DNA from: a beta proteobacterium KB13
GTDB lineage: Bacteria > Pseudomonadota > Gammaproteobacteria > Burkholderiales > Methylophilaceae
Direction: 5' to 3'
DNA length: 64,000 nt
NCBI GenBank assembly: GCA_000156155.1
Contig: DS995299.1
Span: 397,827 to 461,826 of the forward strand
In this document: positions 51,307-62,451 of the stretch, piece after piece
Layout of the letters: each line of letters opens with the position of its first letter
Position numbering within the stretch: position 1 is the first letter of the stretch
Notes under the pieces: generated by a model
What the model was told of the DNA's origin: nothing
Seen by the model: the letters and a program-made list of their open reading frames with translations, nothing else
Databases searched by the model: none
Translations under genes and position numbers: made by a program

Positions 51307-53118
51307 ATGTCTAGAAACCTCAGAAATATTGCTATTATTGCCCACGTTGATCATGGCAAAACCACCTTGGTCGATAAACTCTTACAGCAGTCGGGTACCT
51401 TTGAGGCTCATAAAGAAGTTTCTGAGAGGGTGATGGATTCTAATGACTTAGAAAAGGAACGCGGGATCACAATTCTTGCCAAGAATACCGCACTGACTTT
51501 TAATGATACCCTGATTAATATTGTTGACACCCCAGGCCACGCAGATTTTGGTGGCGAGGTAGAACGAGTGTTAGGTATGGTAGATGGCTGTTTATTGCTG
51601 GTAGATGCCGTTGATGGACCTATGCCACAAACACGATTTGTGACAAAAAAAGCATTAAGTCTTGGTTTAAGACCAATTGTTGTGTTGAATAAAATTGATA
51701 GACCCGGGGCCCGTTGTGATTGGGTCATTAATCAAACATTTGATCTCTTTGCCAATCTTGGCGCCAATGATGAACAGTTAGATTTTCCAGTGGTGTATGC
51801 ATCCGCATTAAACGGCTATGCAAAGCTTAAGGAAGAAGATAGTAATGACGATATGAAGCCTTTATTTGAAACAGTCCTGAGTCATGTTCAAGCCCCCGAA
51901 GGTGATCCATCCGCTCCCTTACAGATGCAAATATCAGCACTAGATTATTCAAGCTATACCGGAAGATTAGCTGTCGGACGAGTGCAAAATGGCACAATTA
52001 AACAAGGCATGAGTGTCTCTGTGATGGCTGGTGATAAAAAAGTATCTCAGGGGCGTATTAACGAAGTCTTAGGATTTAAAGGATTAGAAAGGGTAGCTAT
52101 CCCAGAAGCATCTGCTGGAGACATCATCATCATTTCTGGGATTGAAGAGATCGGTATTGGATACACCATCTGCTCCAATGATAAACCAGAGGGCCTCCCT
52201 TTAATGAAGGTGGATGAACCTACCCTAACTATGGATTTTGTGGTGAACTCATCACCTCTGGCTGGGCGAGAAGGAAAGTTTGTGACCAGTCGACAAATCA
52301 AGGATCGACTGGATCGTGAGTTACTTACCAATGTGGCCTTAAGAGTAGAAGAAACATCGGATGCGGATGTGTTTAGAGTCTCAGGCCGAGGTGAACTGCA
52401 TCTCACCATTTTATTAGAAAACATGCGCCGCGAGGGTTATGAGATTGCCGTGGGCAAGCCACGAGTGGTATTTAAAGAAATTGATGGTGTTAAATCTGAG
52501 CCCTATGAATTTCTGACGGTGGATATTGATAATGACTCCCAGGGTGCGGTCATGGAAGAGTTAGGGCACAGACGAGGCGAGTTGGCGAACATGGAGAATG
52601 ACGGAGTTGGTCGAACACGACTAGAATATCGGATTCCTGCACGAGGGCTTATTGGCTTTCAAAGTGAGTTCTTAACCTTAACGCGTGGTACAGGCATCAT
52701 GGCCCATATTTTTGATGATTACGGCCCGATTAAGGATGACATTCCTGGAAGGAGAAACGGCGTTTTAATTTCTGCCGAACATGGCGATGCAGTAGCCTAT
52801 GCCTTATGGAAGCTTCAGGATCGTGGAAGAATGTTTGTGCATCCGGGGGATAAATTATATGAGGGAATGGTGATCGGTATTCATTCCAGAGATAATGATC
52901 TTGTCGTGAATCCAATTAAAGGAAAACAACTCACTAACGTTCGAGCGTCTGGTAAGGATGAAGCGGTGAACCTTACTCCGCCTATACCTTTGTCTTTAGA
53001 ATATGCTGTTGAATTTATTGACGATGATGAGTTGGTGGAAATAACACCACAATCCATTCGTATCCGTAAAAGATTTTTATTAGAACATGAGCGTAAAAGA
53101 GCCTCCAGAGAGGCTTAA
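51307..53118 (+). CDS. typA: Translational GTPase TypA/BipA
   Basis: A ribosome-associated GTPase of 603 aa needed for growth under cold or other stress. It has G1 [10 protein letters not shown], switch [11 protein letters not shown]3 [14 protein letters not shown], and the EF-G-like domains III and V with [15 protein letters not shown], followed by the BipA C-terminal domain ([22 protein letters not shown]). It stands between purT and a convergent nitroreductase gene. Confidence 0.96.
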   Translation: MSRNLRNIAIIAHVDHGKTTLVDKLLQQSGTFEAHKEVSERVMDSNDLEKERGITILAKNTALTFNDTLINIVDTPGHADFGGEVERVLGMVDGCLLLVDAVDGPMPQTRFVTKKALSLGLRPIVVLNKIDRPGARCDWVINQTFDLFANLGANDEQLDFPVVYASALNGYAKLKEEDSNDDMKPLFETVLSHVQAPEGDPSAPLQMQISALDYSSYTGRLAVGRVQNGTIKQGMSVSVMAGDKKVSQGRINEVLGFKGLERVAIPEASAGDIIIISGIEEIGIGYTICSNDKPEGLPLMKVDEPTLTMDFVVNSSPLAGREGKFVTSRQIKDRLDRELLTNVALRVEETSDADVFRVSGRGELHLTILLENMRREGYEIAVGKPRVVFKEIDGVKSEPYEFLTVDIDNDSQGAVMEELGHRRGELANMENDGVGRTRLEYRIPARGLIGFQSEFLTLTRGTGIMAHIFDDYGPIKDDIPGRRNGVLISAEHGDAVAYALWKLQDRGRMFVHPGDKLYEGMVIGIHSRDNDLVVNPIKGKQLTNVRASGKDEAVNLTPPIPLSLEYAVEFIDDDELVEITPQSIRIRKRFLLEHERKRASREA

Positions 53119-53121
53119 TAC

Positions 53122-53721
53122 TTACTCTCTGAAGTTGACTACTTGGTTTAAGTGTAATTGTCCTCCTCGAGGCCAAGCATCTTGAAGTTTTTTCCCTATA
53201 GCCACAAACATGACAGGTATTTGGTTTTTGGGAAAATTAAGAAGTTTTGATAACTCTGGAAAGTCAAACCCATCCATTGGACAGCTGTCGTATCCCATAT
53301 TTTTGGCACAAAGCATCATGGTCATCGCGGCCATGCTACAAGACCTCATCACTTCATCACGCTGCATTTCTTTTTTGTTGATATAAAAATTAGTAATCAT
53401 GGATTCCATCATCTTTTGCACATTCTCGTCAGCATTCTTCCAATATTTTCTTGGATTTTTTTTCCAGGCATCAAGGTCACCTGAGATAACGACCAGTAAT
53501 GACGCATCGGTTACTTGCGATTGATTAAAACTAATTTTTTTAATTTGCTCACGTAATTCTTTATTTTCAATGACATCAAATCGCCAATGTTGAATATTAA
53601 AAGCGGTAGGTGACAACACAGTCATTTTGAAAAGTTCATTGATCTCATCCTTCGTCATTTTATGATTTGCATCAAAATATTTGATTGATCTTCTCTCTTG
53701 AACTATTTTTTTAAAATCCAT
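53122..53721 (-). CDS. Nitroreductase family protein
   Basis: The 199-aa FMN-dependent oxidoreductase begins VQERRSIKYFD, the family's RRS motif for FMN phosphate binding. It continues SPTAFNIQHWRFDVI and SCSMAAMTMMLCAKNMGYDSCPMDGFD, and has the late PRGG loop. Substrates could be quinones, nitro compounds or a metabolic dehydrogenation; none is indicated by context. It starts eight bases after the GreB-like gene on the minus strand. Confidence 0.88.
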   Translation of the reverse strand: MDFKKIVQERRSIKYFDANHKMTKDEINELFKMTVLSPTAFNIQHWRFDVIENKELREQIKKISFNQSQVTDASLLVVISGDLDAWKKNPRKYWKNADENVQKMMESMITNFYINKKEMQRDEVMRSCSMAAMTMMLCAKNMGYDSCPMDGFDFPELSKLLNFPKNQIPVMFVAIGKKLQDAWPRGGQLHLNQVVNFRE

Positions 53722-53729
53722 ACCACCCT

Positions 53730-54224
53730 CTAATAATTTATAGAATCAATAAAAACGACACGGTTGCCGTCAGCTCTTTTCCAGACAACTTCATCCCCAA
53801 TTAATGAGCCAATTAATTCTTTGGCCAATGGGGAGACATAACTCAATTTGTTTTGCTTAATATCAGCCTCATCCTCACCAACGATTTGAAATTTATAAGC
53901 CTCATCGTTTTCATCAATCAAGATAACGTGCGCACCAAATAACACTTTATTATTTTCCTCATGCTTATCAATAAGAATGGCTGTTTCAAAGCGTTTAAGA
54001 TAATAACGTAAATCACGCTCTAATTTCATCTTATTTTGTTTATTCTCTGGAGAGTCCTCTAATTCCTTAATTGATTTTATTTCTGTTTCAATTAAATGGA
54101 TTGTTTCTTTTAATTGTTTATGTCCATTAGGCGTGACGTAATTGGGTAACTGACTTACCGGTCTTTCTGGAATATCAATGCCAGCATGTTCTAAATCATT
54201 CTCTTTAACAAATGCTCTGCTCAT
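53730..54224 (-). CDS. GreA/GreB-family transcription factor without the usual acidic tip
   Basis: The 164-aa product starts MSRAFVKE and has the Gre C-terminal FKBP-like domain (VLFGAHVILIDENDEAYKFQIVG, YVSPLAKELIGSLIGDEVVW). The N-terminal coiled coil is present, but the tip shows ELEDSPENKQN instead of the GDxSENA motif whose acidic pair directs RNA cleavage by RNA polymerase. It may bind polymerase in the secondary channel without the cleavage function. This variant is known in betaproteobacteria as GreB-like. Confidence 0.78.
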   Translation of the reverse strand: MSRAFVKENDLEHAGIDIPERPVSQLPNYVTPNGHKQLKETIHLIETEIKSIKELEDSPENKQNKMKLERDLRYYLKRFETAILIDKHEENNKVLFGAHVILIDENDEAYKFQIVGEDEADIKQNKLSYVSPLAKELIGSLIGDEVVWKRADGNRVVFIDSINY

Positions 54225-54253
54225 ATTGCTTCTTTTTAAATAATACGTATATT

Positions 54254-54508
54254 ATGGGGATGAAAGCGTTATTTACCACTTTTTTATTTATTTTTTTTCA
54301 TAATCTTTTTGCTGATGAAGAAGCCTCGCCTCACTGGACCCAACAAATTTTTAGCAAATCTGAAAATCGTTTAATTAAGTTGACGCAAGATTTTCAATGT
54401 ATTGATTCGACATCGACAAACTTTCAAAGCTCAGTTCCAATGGAAAAATTTAGCTCGATGAGTGATTGTGAGTTTTATTTAAAAAACATTAATCAAAATA
54501 ACCATTAA
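54254..54508 (+). CDS. Exported small protein, 84 aa
   Basis: ATG at 54254 (or at 54260) precedes a signal peptide (MKALFTTFLFIFFHNLFADEE); the upstream ATG at 54212 gives a Cys-rich leader and overlaps the GreB-like gene. The mature part has two Cys (FQCIDS and DCEFYL). The 3' end overlaps the convergent DUF457 gene by 20 bases. No family is recognised. Confidence 0.55.
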   Translation: MGMKALFTTFLFIFFHNLFADEEASPHWTQQIFSKSENRLIKLTQDFQCIDSTSTNFQSSVPMEKFSSMSDCEFYLKNINQNNH

Positions 54509-55493
54509 ATATCATCTGAAAAAATTGCTTGAAATCTCTTTTTTGTAAGGATCTGTTTGATATAAATTCAACATGGTTCTCCGTATTTGGAGTTAAATGA
54601 ATTCCCCATAAGCCACCAATCTCATTTGGAAGATTTGAATAACGAATATCAAGGAGTTCATATTCATTCTGTGGATTTACAGCTACAAAATCCTGGCTAA
54701 ACCATAAAAATCGATCGATATCTTTCTTTTGATTCTCACCTAGGTCATTGAAGTAGGAGAGGTCAGACTTATTAAATTTTTTTATTTTTTGGCCAGTAAA
54801 TATTTCTTTTTTTGGGCCAATATTGACTGCATCTATATAGAAGTAATCATTGTGTTGATAAATTATCTTCCATAAAATTAAGTTACCAAAACTTGGTTTT
54901 ACACTAATAATTTCTTTGTGATGATTTCTTTCTGTAATTATTTCATGCGCTACTTGTTCTGCTCGATGATTTTGTATAAATCCAATGATTAGATAGATTA
55001 AGGCCCACCCTAGAGCAATTTTTGACCAGAATGATTTTCTTTTTATAAGCGATAAAACTAATAAAAGTAAAACAGGAATAGTAAACAAAGGATCAATGAT
55101 GGAGATATTATTCCAACTAATGCGTTCATTTGAAAATGGCCAAAGTAACTGAGTTCCATAGCTGGTACACGCATCTAGCACTCCATGCGTAGCATAACCC
55201 AAGGTGGCAAATAACCAAGTTTTTAAAAAACCAAAAGGGATTAATTTAAAAAATAAACCATAAAAGATTAATGTGAAAATGAACCCACCCGCTGGAATAA
55301 AAATTAATGAGTGCGTAAATTGTCGATGAAATTCAAGAAATAAAAGTGGGTCATGATTAGAACGAAAAAAAATATCGATATCTGGGAACATTCCAGCAAG
55401 AAAACCAATAATGAAAACAAAGACAATATTTTTTTTATCAGAAAAGCTTTGTGGTAGGGAGGCGCCAAAGACCCCTTGACTTAACGGATCCAA
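54489..55493 (-). CDS. YdjM/DUF457-type membrane-bound metal-dependent hydrolase
   Basis: The 334-aa inner-membrane protein begins MDPLSQGVFGASLPQSF and has the metal-binding clusters FPDIDIF, HRQFTHSLIF and GYATHGVLDACTSYGTQLLWPF, with four or five membrane helices. A soluble C-terminal region of about 150 residues follows. The family includes E. coli YdjM, a LexA-controlled protein; the reaction is not known. It is coupled to guaA by a three-base gap on the minus strand. Confidence 0.82.
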   Translation of the reverse strand: MDPLSQGVFGASLPQSFSDKKNIVFVFIIGFLAGMFPDIDIFFRSNHDPLLFLEFHRQFTHSLIFIPAGGFIFTLIFYGLFFKLIPFGFLKTWLFATLGYATHGVLDACTSYGTQLLWPFSNERISWNNISIIDPLFTIPVLLLLVLSLIKRKSFWSKIALGWALIYLIIGFIQNHRAEQVAHEIITERNHHKEIISVKPSFGNLILWKIIYQHNDYFYIDAVNIGPKKEIFTGQKIKKFNKSDLSYFNDLGENQKKDIDRFLWFSQDFVAVNPQNEYELLDIRYSNLPNEIGGLWGIHLTPNTENHVEFISNRSLQKRDFKQFFQMIFNGYFD

Positions 55494-55496
55494 ATT

Positions 55497-57056
55497 TTAT
55501 TCCCACTCGATAGTGGCTGGCGGTTTACCGGAAACGTCATAGACCACTCTGTTAATACCCTTGACTTCATTAATGATACGATTAGAAATTTTGGCTAATA
55601 ATGAATAAGGGAGTTCAGACCACTTGGCAGTCATGAAATCTGTAGTTTCAACCGATCGTAATGCAACAACATACTCATAAGTTCTTCCGTCACCCATCAC
55701 ACCTACAGATTTTACTGGTAAGAAAACACAAAATGCCTGAGAGGTTTTGTCATACCAGCCTGATTGTTCTAATTCCTGGATAAAGATATCGTCAGCCTCT
55801 CTTAATAAATCAGCATACTCTAATTTAACTTCTCCAAGAATTCTGACTCCTAAACCTGGGCCAGGGAAGGGGTGTCGATACACCATATGATTTGGTAGAC
55901 CCAATGCAACACCAAGTTTTCTGACTTCATCCTTAAACAGTTCGCGTAATGGCTCTAATAACTTGAGGTGTAAAGTTTCTGGTAATCCACCAACATTATG
56001 ATGGCTCTTTATGTTATGACCTTTTTTAGTTTTACCGCCGGCCGATTCAATAACATCAGGATAGATTGTGCCTTGAGCTAACCATTTTGCATTTGTAATC
56101 TTTTTTGACTCATCCTGAAAGACTTCAACAAAGTTTCTGCCAATTATTTTCCTTTTTTCTTCTGGGTCATCAATTCCTTTTAAATCATCCATAAATTTTT
56201 TCGTTGCATCAACATGAATGACTTTCACCCCAAGATTTTCTTTAAATAAAGAAAGGACCTTTGTGGCCTCATCTTTTCTCAACAAGCCATGGTCAACAAA
56301 AATACATGTGAGTTGGTCACCAATTGCTCTATGTAATAAAGCCGCCGCAACGGATGAGTCAACTCCGCCAGAAAGTCCTAAAATCACATGTTCATCATGA
56401 ACTTGATTTTTTATATCCTCAATAGCTGTCTCAATATAATCTGGCATATTCCATTCAGGTTTACAATTGGCTATGTCTAATACAAATCTAGCTAAGATCT
56501 TTTCACCTTGGCTGGTGTGAGTGACTTCGGGATGAAACTGAACACCATAAATTTTCTTTTCATCATTAGCAATGGCAGCAATGGGTGTTGAGTCATTACT
56601 TGCAATGATTTTGAAGTGATCTGGAGTGTTTTCTACCTTATCTCCATGGCTCATCCAAACATCAAGCAATCCATGGCCATCGGGATTTGTATGATCTTGA
56701 ATATCTTTCAAAAGTAGTGAGTGACCATGCGCCCGTATTTGAGCATGACCAAACTCACGCTTCGAGCTGTTAATTACCTTACCACCAAGCTGTTCACATA
56801 AAGTTTGCATTCCATAACAGATTCCAAGCAAAGGAACATTCATCTTAAATATCTCTTGCGGAGCTTTTGGTGTTTCATCCTCATAGACTGAATTTGGACC
56901 GCCTGAGAGAATAATCGCTTTAGGTGAAAAATCGTTTATCTTGTCTAAACTCACATCATAGGGATGAATTTCACAAAACACATTCATCTCACGAATACGT
57001 CTTGCAATTAATTGCGTATATTGCGAACCAAAATCTAAGATTAGTATTTTATCCAA
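55497..57056 (-). CDS. guaA: GMP synthase (glutamine-hydrolysing)
   Basis: GuaA aminates XMP to GMP. Class I glutaminase with C80 (GICYGMQ) and [11 protein letters not shown] pyrophosphatase loop [13 protein letters not shown]; dimerisation domain ending PPATIEWE. The TTG at 57056 is chosen as start: it gives [15 protein letters not shown], the usual N-terminus, 519 aa, and lies one base after the guaB stop. The longer frame to 57170 lies inside guaB. guaB and guaA form an operon for guanine nucleotide synthesis. Confidence 0.95.
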   Translation of the reverse strand: MDKILILDFGSQYTQLIARRIREMNVFCEIHPYDVSLDKINDFSPKAIILSGGPNSVYEDETPKAPQEIFKMNVPLLGICYGMQTLCEQLGGKVINSSKREFGHAQIRAHGHSLLLKDIQDHTNPDGHGLLDVWMSHGDKVENTPDHFKIIASNDSTPIAAIANDEKKIYGVQFHPEVTHTSQGEKILARFVLDIANCKPEWNMPDYIETAIEDIKNQVHDEHVILGLSGGVDSSVAAALLHRAIGDQLTCIFVDHGLLRKDEATKVLSLFKENLGVKVIHVDATKKFMDDLKGIDDPEEKRKIIGRNFVEVFQDESKKITNAKWLAQGTIYPDVIESAGGKTKKGHNIKSHHNVGGLPETLHLKLLEPLRELFKDEVRKLGVALGLPNHMVYRHPFPGPGLGVRILGEVKLEYADLLREADDIFIQELEQSGWYDKTSQAFCVFLPVKSVGVMGDGRTYEYVVALRSVETTDFMTAKWSELPYSLLAKISNRIINEVKGINRVVYDVSGKPPATIEWE

Positions 57057-57057
57057 A

Positions 57058-58887
<1,830 letters not shown>

Positions 58888-58898
<11 letters not shown>

Positions 58899-59325
58899 TA
58901 TTGCTTCTATTGGCCTCTTTTATAAATTCATCAATAAATGTGTTTGCGATCATGTTAAATACAGGTGAAATTAATTTTTCAAGGATGACATTACTAAACT
59001 CATATTCTAACTTTAATTCAATTTGGCAGCTATCTTTGTCTAAATTTTTAAACATCCATTCACCAGACAGCGATTTAAAAGGCCCATCAATAAGTTTTAT
59101 CATCATTTCTTGATTTTCTTTTTTAGTATTTTCTGTGGTGAAGGTTTGTCTTATCCCTTTATAGTTAATTTCAATAGACGCGATTGTTTTGTTTTTATCT
59201 CTTTCAATGATTTGAGTTGATCCACACCAAGGTAAAAATTGAGGGTAAGTTTCAACTGAGTCCACAAGCTGAAACATTTTTTGTGCAGGATGAAGGACAA
59301 TGGCTGATTTATGGATCTTATGCAT
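58888..59325 (-). CDS. ratA: RatA/Coq10-family START-domain protein
   Basis: The 145-aa START-fold protein has VLHPAQKMFQLVDSVETYPQFLPWCG and SGEWMFKNLDKDSCQIELKLEYEFSN, plus AN-x-FIDEF at the end. RatA was described as a ribosome anti-association factor; relatives carry ubiquinone to the respiratory chain. It is divergent from smpB and coupled to rnfH. Confidence 0.88.
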
Positions 59326-59385
59326 TTTTTTATGGATAATGAACTATCAAGTACAATGCTATTTTAAATTACTTTCAACCTGATT

Positions 59386-59841
59386 TTGACTATTATTACT
59401 AATAAAAAAGCTTTCCATGATTACTTCATTGAAGAGAAGTATGAGGCAGGTATTGTCTTAGAAGGTTGGGAGGTTAAAGCCGTCCGAGATAATCGGATCA
59501 ATATTAAAGAGTCTTACGTCATTATTCAAAGAGGTGAAATTTACTTACTAGGTTGCCATATTACTCCATTGGGGGCAGCGTCAACCCATATCAGACCGGA
59601 TGCAATCCGCACTCGAAAGCTACTCTTAAAAGGTCAGGAGATCGTCAAACTCATTGGTAAAGTGGAACGATCAGGTTTTACTCTAGTCCCATTAGACTTC
59701 CATTTTTCTAAAGGAAAAATAAAGGTGCAGATCGGTTTGGCAAAAGGTAAGAAGCAGTACGATAAACGCCAAACAGAAAAAGAAAAAGATTGGCAGCGAG
59801 AAAAAGAACGCATTTTACGATCTGCCAATAAGCAAGCATAG
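59386..59841 (+). CDS. smpB: SsrA-binding protein SmpB
   Basis: SmpB binds tmRNA and delivers it to stalled ribosomes. The 151-aa oligonucleotide-binding fold shows [42 protein letters not shown], the central [13 protein letters not shown] and the basic tail with [20 protein letters not shown]. The apparent start is TTG; no in-frame ATG lies nearby upstream. It lies 18 bases before its RNA partner ssrA. Confidence 0.95.
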   Translation: MTIITNKKAFHDYFIEEKYEAGIVLEGWEVKAVRDNRINIKESYVIIQRGEIYLLGCHITPLGAASTHIRPDAIRTRKLLLKGQEIVKLIGKVERSGFTLVPLDFHFSKGKIKVQIGLAKGKKQYDKRQTEKEKDWQREKERILRSANKQA

Positions 59842-59847
59842 TATAAT
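59842..59847 (+). promoter_or_regulatory. TATAAT -10 box of ssrA
   Basis: A consensus TATAAT ends 12 bases before the mature tmRNA 5' end at 59860, as expected for the start site. No convincing -35 box was found, and smpB coding sequence overlaps the region. Confidence 0.6.
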
Positions 59848-59859
59848 AGAAGGGATTTT

Positions 59860-60210
59860 GGGGCTGACCCGGTTTCGACGTGGGTTACAAAACAGAATAG
59901 GGCATACCGAGGCCTAGTGTCCTCGTAAAAAAAGCTAGAAAATTAGTAATCGCAAACGACGATAACTACGCTTTAGCTGCTTAATCCAGCTAAACGCTGT
60001 CCTGATATGCCACTCGCTCAGGTTACAGCGTCATATAGAGAGGCTCGGAAATTATTGGGTTACTTAGTAGTTTCTTAAATTTAAGGTGACTCGTTAATAT
60101 ATTTGGTTGCTTGTTACTGAAGTATTAATTAAATTAAATAATAAGCTAAGTATGTAGAACTATCTGCGGAGGATTCGCGGACGGGGGTTCGATTCCCCCC
60201 AGCTCCACCA
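59860..60210 (+). ncRNA. ssrA: Transfer-messenger RNA (tmRNA)
   Basis: A 351-base one-piece tmRNA. The 5' end GGGGCTG pairs with 3' CAGCTCC (then ACCA), GTTCGATTCC forms the T arm, and the tag ORF at 59952-59984 encodes ANDDNYALAA followed by TAA. It frees stalled ribosomes and tags their peptides for proteolysis. Its 3' end is an integration site: copies of the last bases recur at 61731-61744 and 63950-63968. Confidence 0.97.
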
Positions 60211-60273
60211 TTAAATATTTATGAATTATTTATTTTCTTGAATGTTATGAAGTAATCAATTAACTTAATAAAT

Positions 60274-60756
60274 ATGACAAATTTTTCCAATTTACTCTTA
60301 AAAAATCAGCTCTGCTTTGCATTATATTCTGCAACAAATGCAGTAACTCGATATTATCGATTTTACCTAAAAGAATTTGGTATTACCTATCCTCAATACC
60401 TTGTTTTATTGGTTGTTTGGGAAAATGAAGATACGACAGTTACTGCTAGTGAAATTGCAAAAAAACTCAATCTTGATGCACCAACAGTTACACCAATAAT
60501 TAAGAAGCTTATCGATCAAGGTTTGATCAAGAAACAAAGAGATAAATCTGATGAAAGAGTAATTAATATATCTTTAACAAAAAAAGGTCGAGACCTTGAG
60601 GAGAAAGTAGCTTTAATTCAAGATAAAGTTGCTTGTAAAACACATCTTCCGAAAAAAGATTTTGAGGATTTAAAACAAAGACTTAATGAGTTATCACAAA
60701 TTATGGATATTAGCGAAGAGGATCGTGAATCTTTAAAACTAATATTGTGTAAATAA
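60274..60756 (+). CDS. MarR/OhrR-family redox regulator
   Basis: The 160-aa winged-helix protein begins LLLKNQLCFALYSATNAVTRYYRF and YPQYLVLLVVWE, close to OhrR, with the conserved reactive Cys at position 14. OhrR represses organic-hydroperoxide resistance genes and is released by Cys oxidation. No ohr gene is nearby; the neighbour is an exported globin gene, convergent and 37 bases away. A role in peroxide or nitrosative stress is plausible. Confidence 0.8.
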   Translation: MTNFSNLLLKNQLCFALYSATNAVTRYYRFYLKEFGITYPQYLVLLVVWENEDTTVTASEIAKKLNLDAPTVTPIIKKLIDQGLIKKQRDKSDERVINISLTKKGRDLEEKVALIQDKVACKTHLPKKDFEDLKQRLNELSQIMDISEEDRESLKLILCK

Positions 60757-60785
60757 AAAAGAGGGGCTAACCCCCCTTTTTTTTT
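60755..60785. terminator. Intrinsic terminator between convergent genes
   Basis: AAAAAAGAGGGG, a CTAA loop and CCCCCCTTTTTT form a strong hairpin with A and T runs on both sides, serving the OhrR-like gene and the convergent globin gene. Confidence 0.8.
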
Positions 60786-60792
60786 AATATTT

Positions 60793-61329
60793 TTAATTTC
60801 TATATTTTTCTTGAATCTGATAAGGACTCTTATAACCTTCTGTAGGGTTAGTTACAATATCACCCCTAAAGCTTTGAAGATCAGCCATTAATTCAGATAT
60901 CTCTTGATCAGGGACATTGAAGTTATAGAATGTTTGTAAACACTCGGTCATAATAATGTCAAATTCACGATCTGTAATTTTTAAATGTGGGTGTGAATCT
61001 TTCATATTTTTACCTCTACCAAATTCATCAGGTTTGTAGAGATCTGGACCCCCAGTTCTTTTTGCAACCCAGTTAGTTAACCAAACTTTAAATCCAGCTT
61101 TAGTATGAATCTGGTCATGAACATTTTTAATGTTCGGGTTAGCGTTAAGTGCATGATTTGTATAGAGTTTATCAACCAAGTGATCCACAGTGATTGCGAT
61201 ATTATAAATACCACCCAATCTCGTGTACAAACTCTCTTTTTTATCTTCAGCTAATGCTGATTGACTAAAAATTGTTGCAAAAATAAAACTTATAGCAACA
61301 AATGAATTAAATAAAATTGCTCTTCCCAT
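60793..61329 (-). CDS. Exported group I truncated hemoglobin-like protein
   Basis: The start at 61329 has GAGGAG upstream and gives a signal peptide (MGRAILFNSFVAISFIFATIFSQSALA), so the globin domain would lie in the periplasm. SLYTRLGGIYNIAITVDHLVD is the family's N-terminal signature; a later His cluster (DSHPHLKIT) and FKVWLTNWVAKRTGG fit the heme pocket. The ORF start at 61431 is rejected because it adds a hydrophobic leader. Bacterial truncated globins are usually cytoplasmic and detoxify NO or bind O2. Exported forms are less common. Confidence 0.75.
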   Translation of the reverse strand: MGRAILFNSFVAISFIFATIFSQSALAEDKKESLYTRLGGIYNIAITVDHLVDKLYTNHALNANPNIKNVHDQIHTKAGFKVWLTNWVAKRTGGPDLYKPDEFGRGKNMKDSHPHLKITDREFDIIMTECLQTFYNFNVPDQEISELMADLQSFRGDIVTNPTEGYKSPYQIQEKYRN

Positions 61330-61351
61330 GATATTTCTCCTCGAGGAATTT

Positions 61352-61450
61352 TTAAGACAACACAAAATAAAGAGATAAATATGCTGAGATTGCAATCCCA
61401 AAAAGCAAATAAAGAATAACAAAAAAATCAAAAACTGTATTTTTAAACAT
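61352..61450 (-). CDS. Tiny membrane peptide, 32 aa
   Basis: MFKNTVFDFFVILYLLFGIAIS is one membrane helix with no charged tail. It lies 22 bases upstream of the globin gene on the same strand. It could be cotranscribed. Coding is uncertain. Confidence 0.3.
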   Translation of the reverse strand: MFKNTVFDFFVILYLLFGIAISAYLSLYFVLS

Positions 61451-61571
61451 ATTTATGTCCTTATAATTTGTGAACCAATATAATTATTAGCACACTAACT
61501 ATTAGAACACTAATTAATTTTACTTATCAGTAATTAATTTTATTATTATTTGTTCGTTAAGTTTATAAACA

Positions 61572-61614
61572 TGTATGTCAATTCATAACTTGTATGTCAA
61601 TTTGTATGTCAATT
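61572..61614. repeat. Three direct copies of TGTATGTCAATT
   Basis: Copies at 61572-61583, 61591-61602 and 61603-61614, all exact. They lie 117-159 bases before the distal ssrA end copy, in a gene-free stretch. Placement suggests recombinase arm-type sites; unproven. Confidence 0.6.
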
Positions 61615-61730
61615 TGCAGTGGCTTGGAATAAAGGTTGATAGAGGATGGTGGAGGTTAAATACGATATTTATAGGAAATTAGGTATATTTATCAACCACA
61701 ATAGACCTAGTTAAAGAAGCGTTGGGTGCA

Positions 61731-61744
61731 CCCCAGCTCCACCA
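61731..61744 (+). repeat. Copy of the ssrA 3' end (attachment site 2)
   Basis: CCCCAGCTCCACCA is identical to the last 14 bases of ssrA (60197-60210). It is preceded by GTTGGGTGCA, not the T arm, so only the end is copied. Confidence 0.65.
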
Positions 61745-61752
61745 AATTGTTT

Positions 61753-62022
61753 TCACTGTAAATTATTAATTTTTTTTAGTAAATGAATACATTCTTGAAG
61801 ATTTGTAGTAGTTAAAGATTTTTCAAAGCTCTTTTCCGCTTCAGTATTTCCCTTTATGTTGTTTTTTAAGAAATTCAAAGCCCTTTTTGCATGATAGTGA
61901 CAGTCATTTATATTTTTAGAGTTCATTGCTTTGGTTTTTTCTTCGCTTATATTTTTTGAGAAATCCATCGCAAGAACATTTGATAATAAAAAAAGAATTG
62001 TTACTAAAATTTTACTAATCAT
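61753..62022 (-). CDS. Exported helical protein, 89 aa
   Basis: A signal peptide (ILVTILFLLSNVLAMDFS) precedes a charged helical mature domain with two Cys (NDCHYH and QECIHL), able to form a disulfide. It starts 74 bases from the divergent cytochrome gene. Unknown family; its position beside cytochrome c is only circumstantial. Confidence 0.5.
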   Translation of the reverse strand: MISKILVTILFLLSNVLAMDFSKNISEEKTKAMNSKNINDCHYHAKRALNFLKNNIKGNTEAEKSFEKSLTTTNLQECIHLLKKINNLQ

Positions 62023-62095
62023 TTTAATGTCGGGAATAATTCCCTTTTTTTAATATATTTGTGATGATAGTGTAAATGTTGTAAGGGAGGAATAT

Positions 62096-62431
62096 ATGAT
62101 TATTCATAAATTTTTTGTTTCAAAGTTTACTATTGTACTATTTCCAATAATTTTCTCTTGTATTTCCAATGCAGCTGATCCATTAGTTGGGGAAAAAAAA
62201 TTTAAAGAAAAGAATTGTGTGAGTTGTCATGGCCCGAAAGGAATGGGTATGGCAAGTTATCCTCGAATTGGTGGTAAAGAGGTAGACTATTTAACAAAAA
62301 GATTGGAAACCTATCGCGCTGGGGAAAGAATTGGCGCTAATTCTGATTTAATGATCATGAATGCTAAAAAATTAACAGATGAAGATATTGCTGATTTGAC
62401 TGCATACCTTTCTGAGCAAAGTTTTGATTAA
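62096..62431 (+). CDS. Class I cytochrome c, exported
   Basis: The 111-aa product has a signal peptide ending near SNAADP, heme-attachment motif CVSCH (C41, C44, H45), RIGGK and a probable axial Met in DLMIMNAKK (M86 or M88), then DEDIADLTAYLSE. It likely accepts electrons from the PQQ dehydrogenase encoded 20 bases downstream, and passes them to the respiratory chain. Cotranscription is likely. Confidence 0.87.
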   Translation: MIIHKFFVSKFTIVLFPIIFSCISNAADPLVGEKKFKEKNCVSCHGPKGMGMASYPRIGGKEVDYLTKRLETYRAGERIGANSDLMIMNAKKLTDEDIADLTAYLSEQSFD

Positions 62432-62451
62432 TTTTTTAAGGAGTAAGTGAG

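Larger units (their letters stand above)
60211..61744. mobile_element. Putative integrase-less cassette 1 behind ssrA
   Basis: Bounded by the tmRNA 3' end and a 14-base exact copy of it (CCCCAGCTCCACCA) at 61731-61744. It carries an OhrR-like regulator, an exported truncated globin and a tiny membrane ORF, no recombinase, and three direct repeats (61572-61614) before the distal copy. Confidence 0.6.

Noticed and set aside
53098-53118. Terminator at the typA 3' end
   Set aside because: GCCTC and AGGC can pair, but no T-run follows, so intrinsic termination is not supported.
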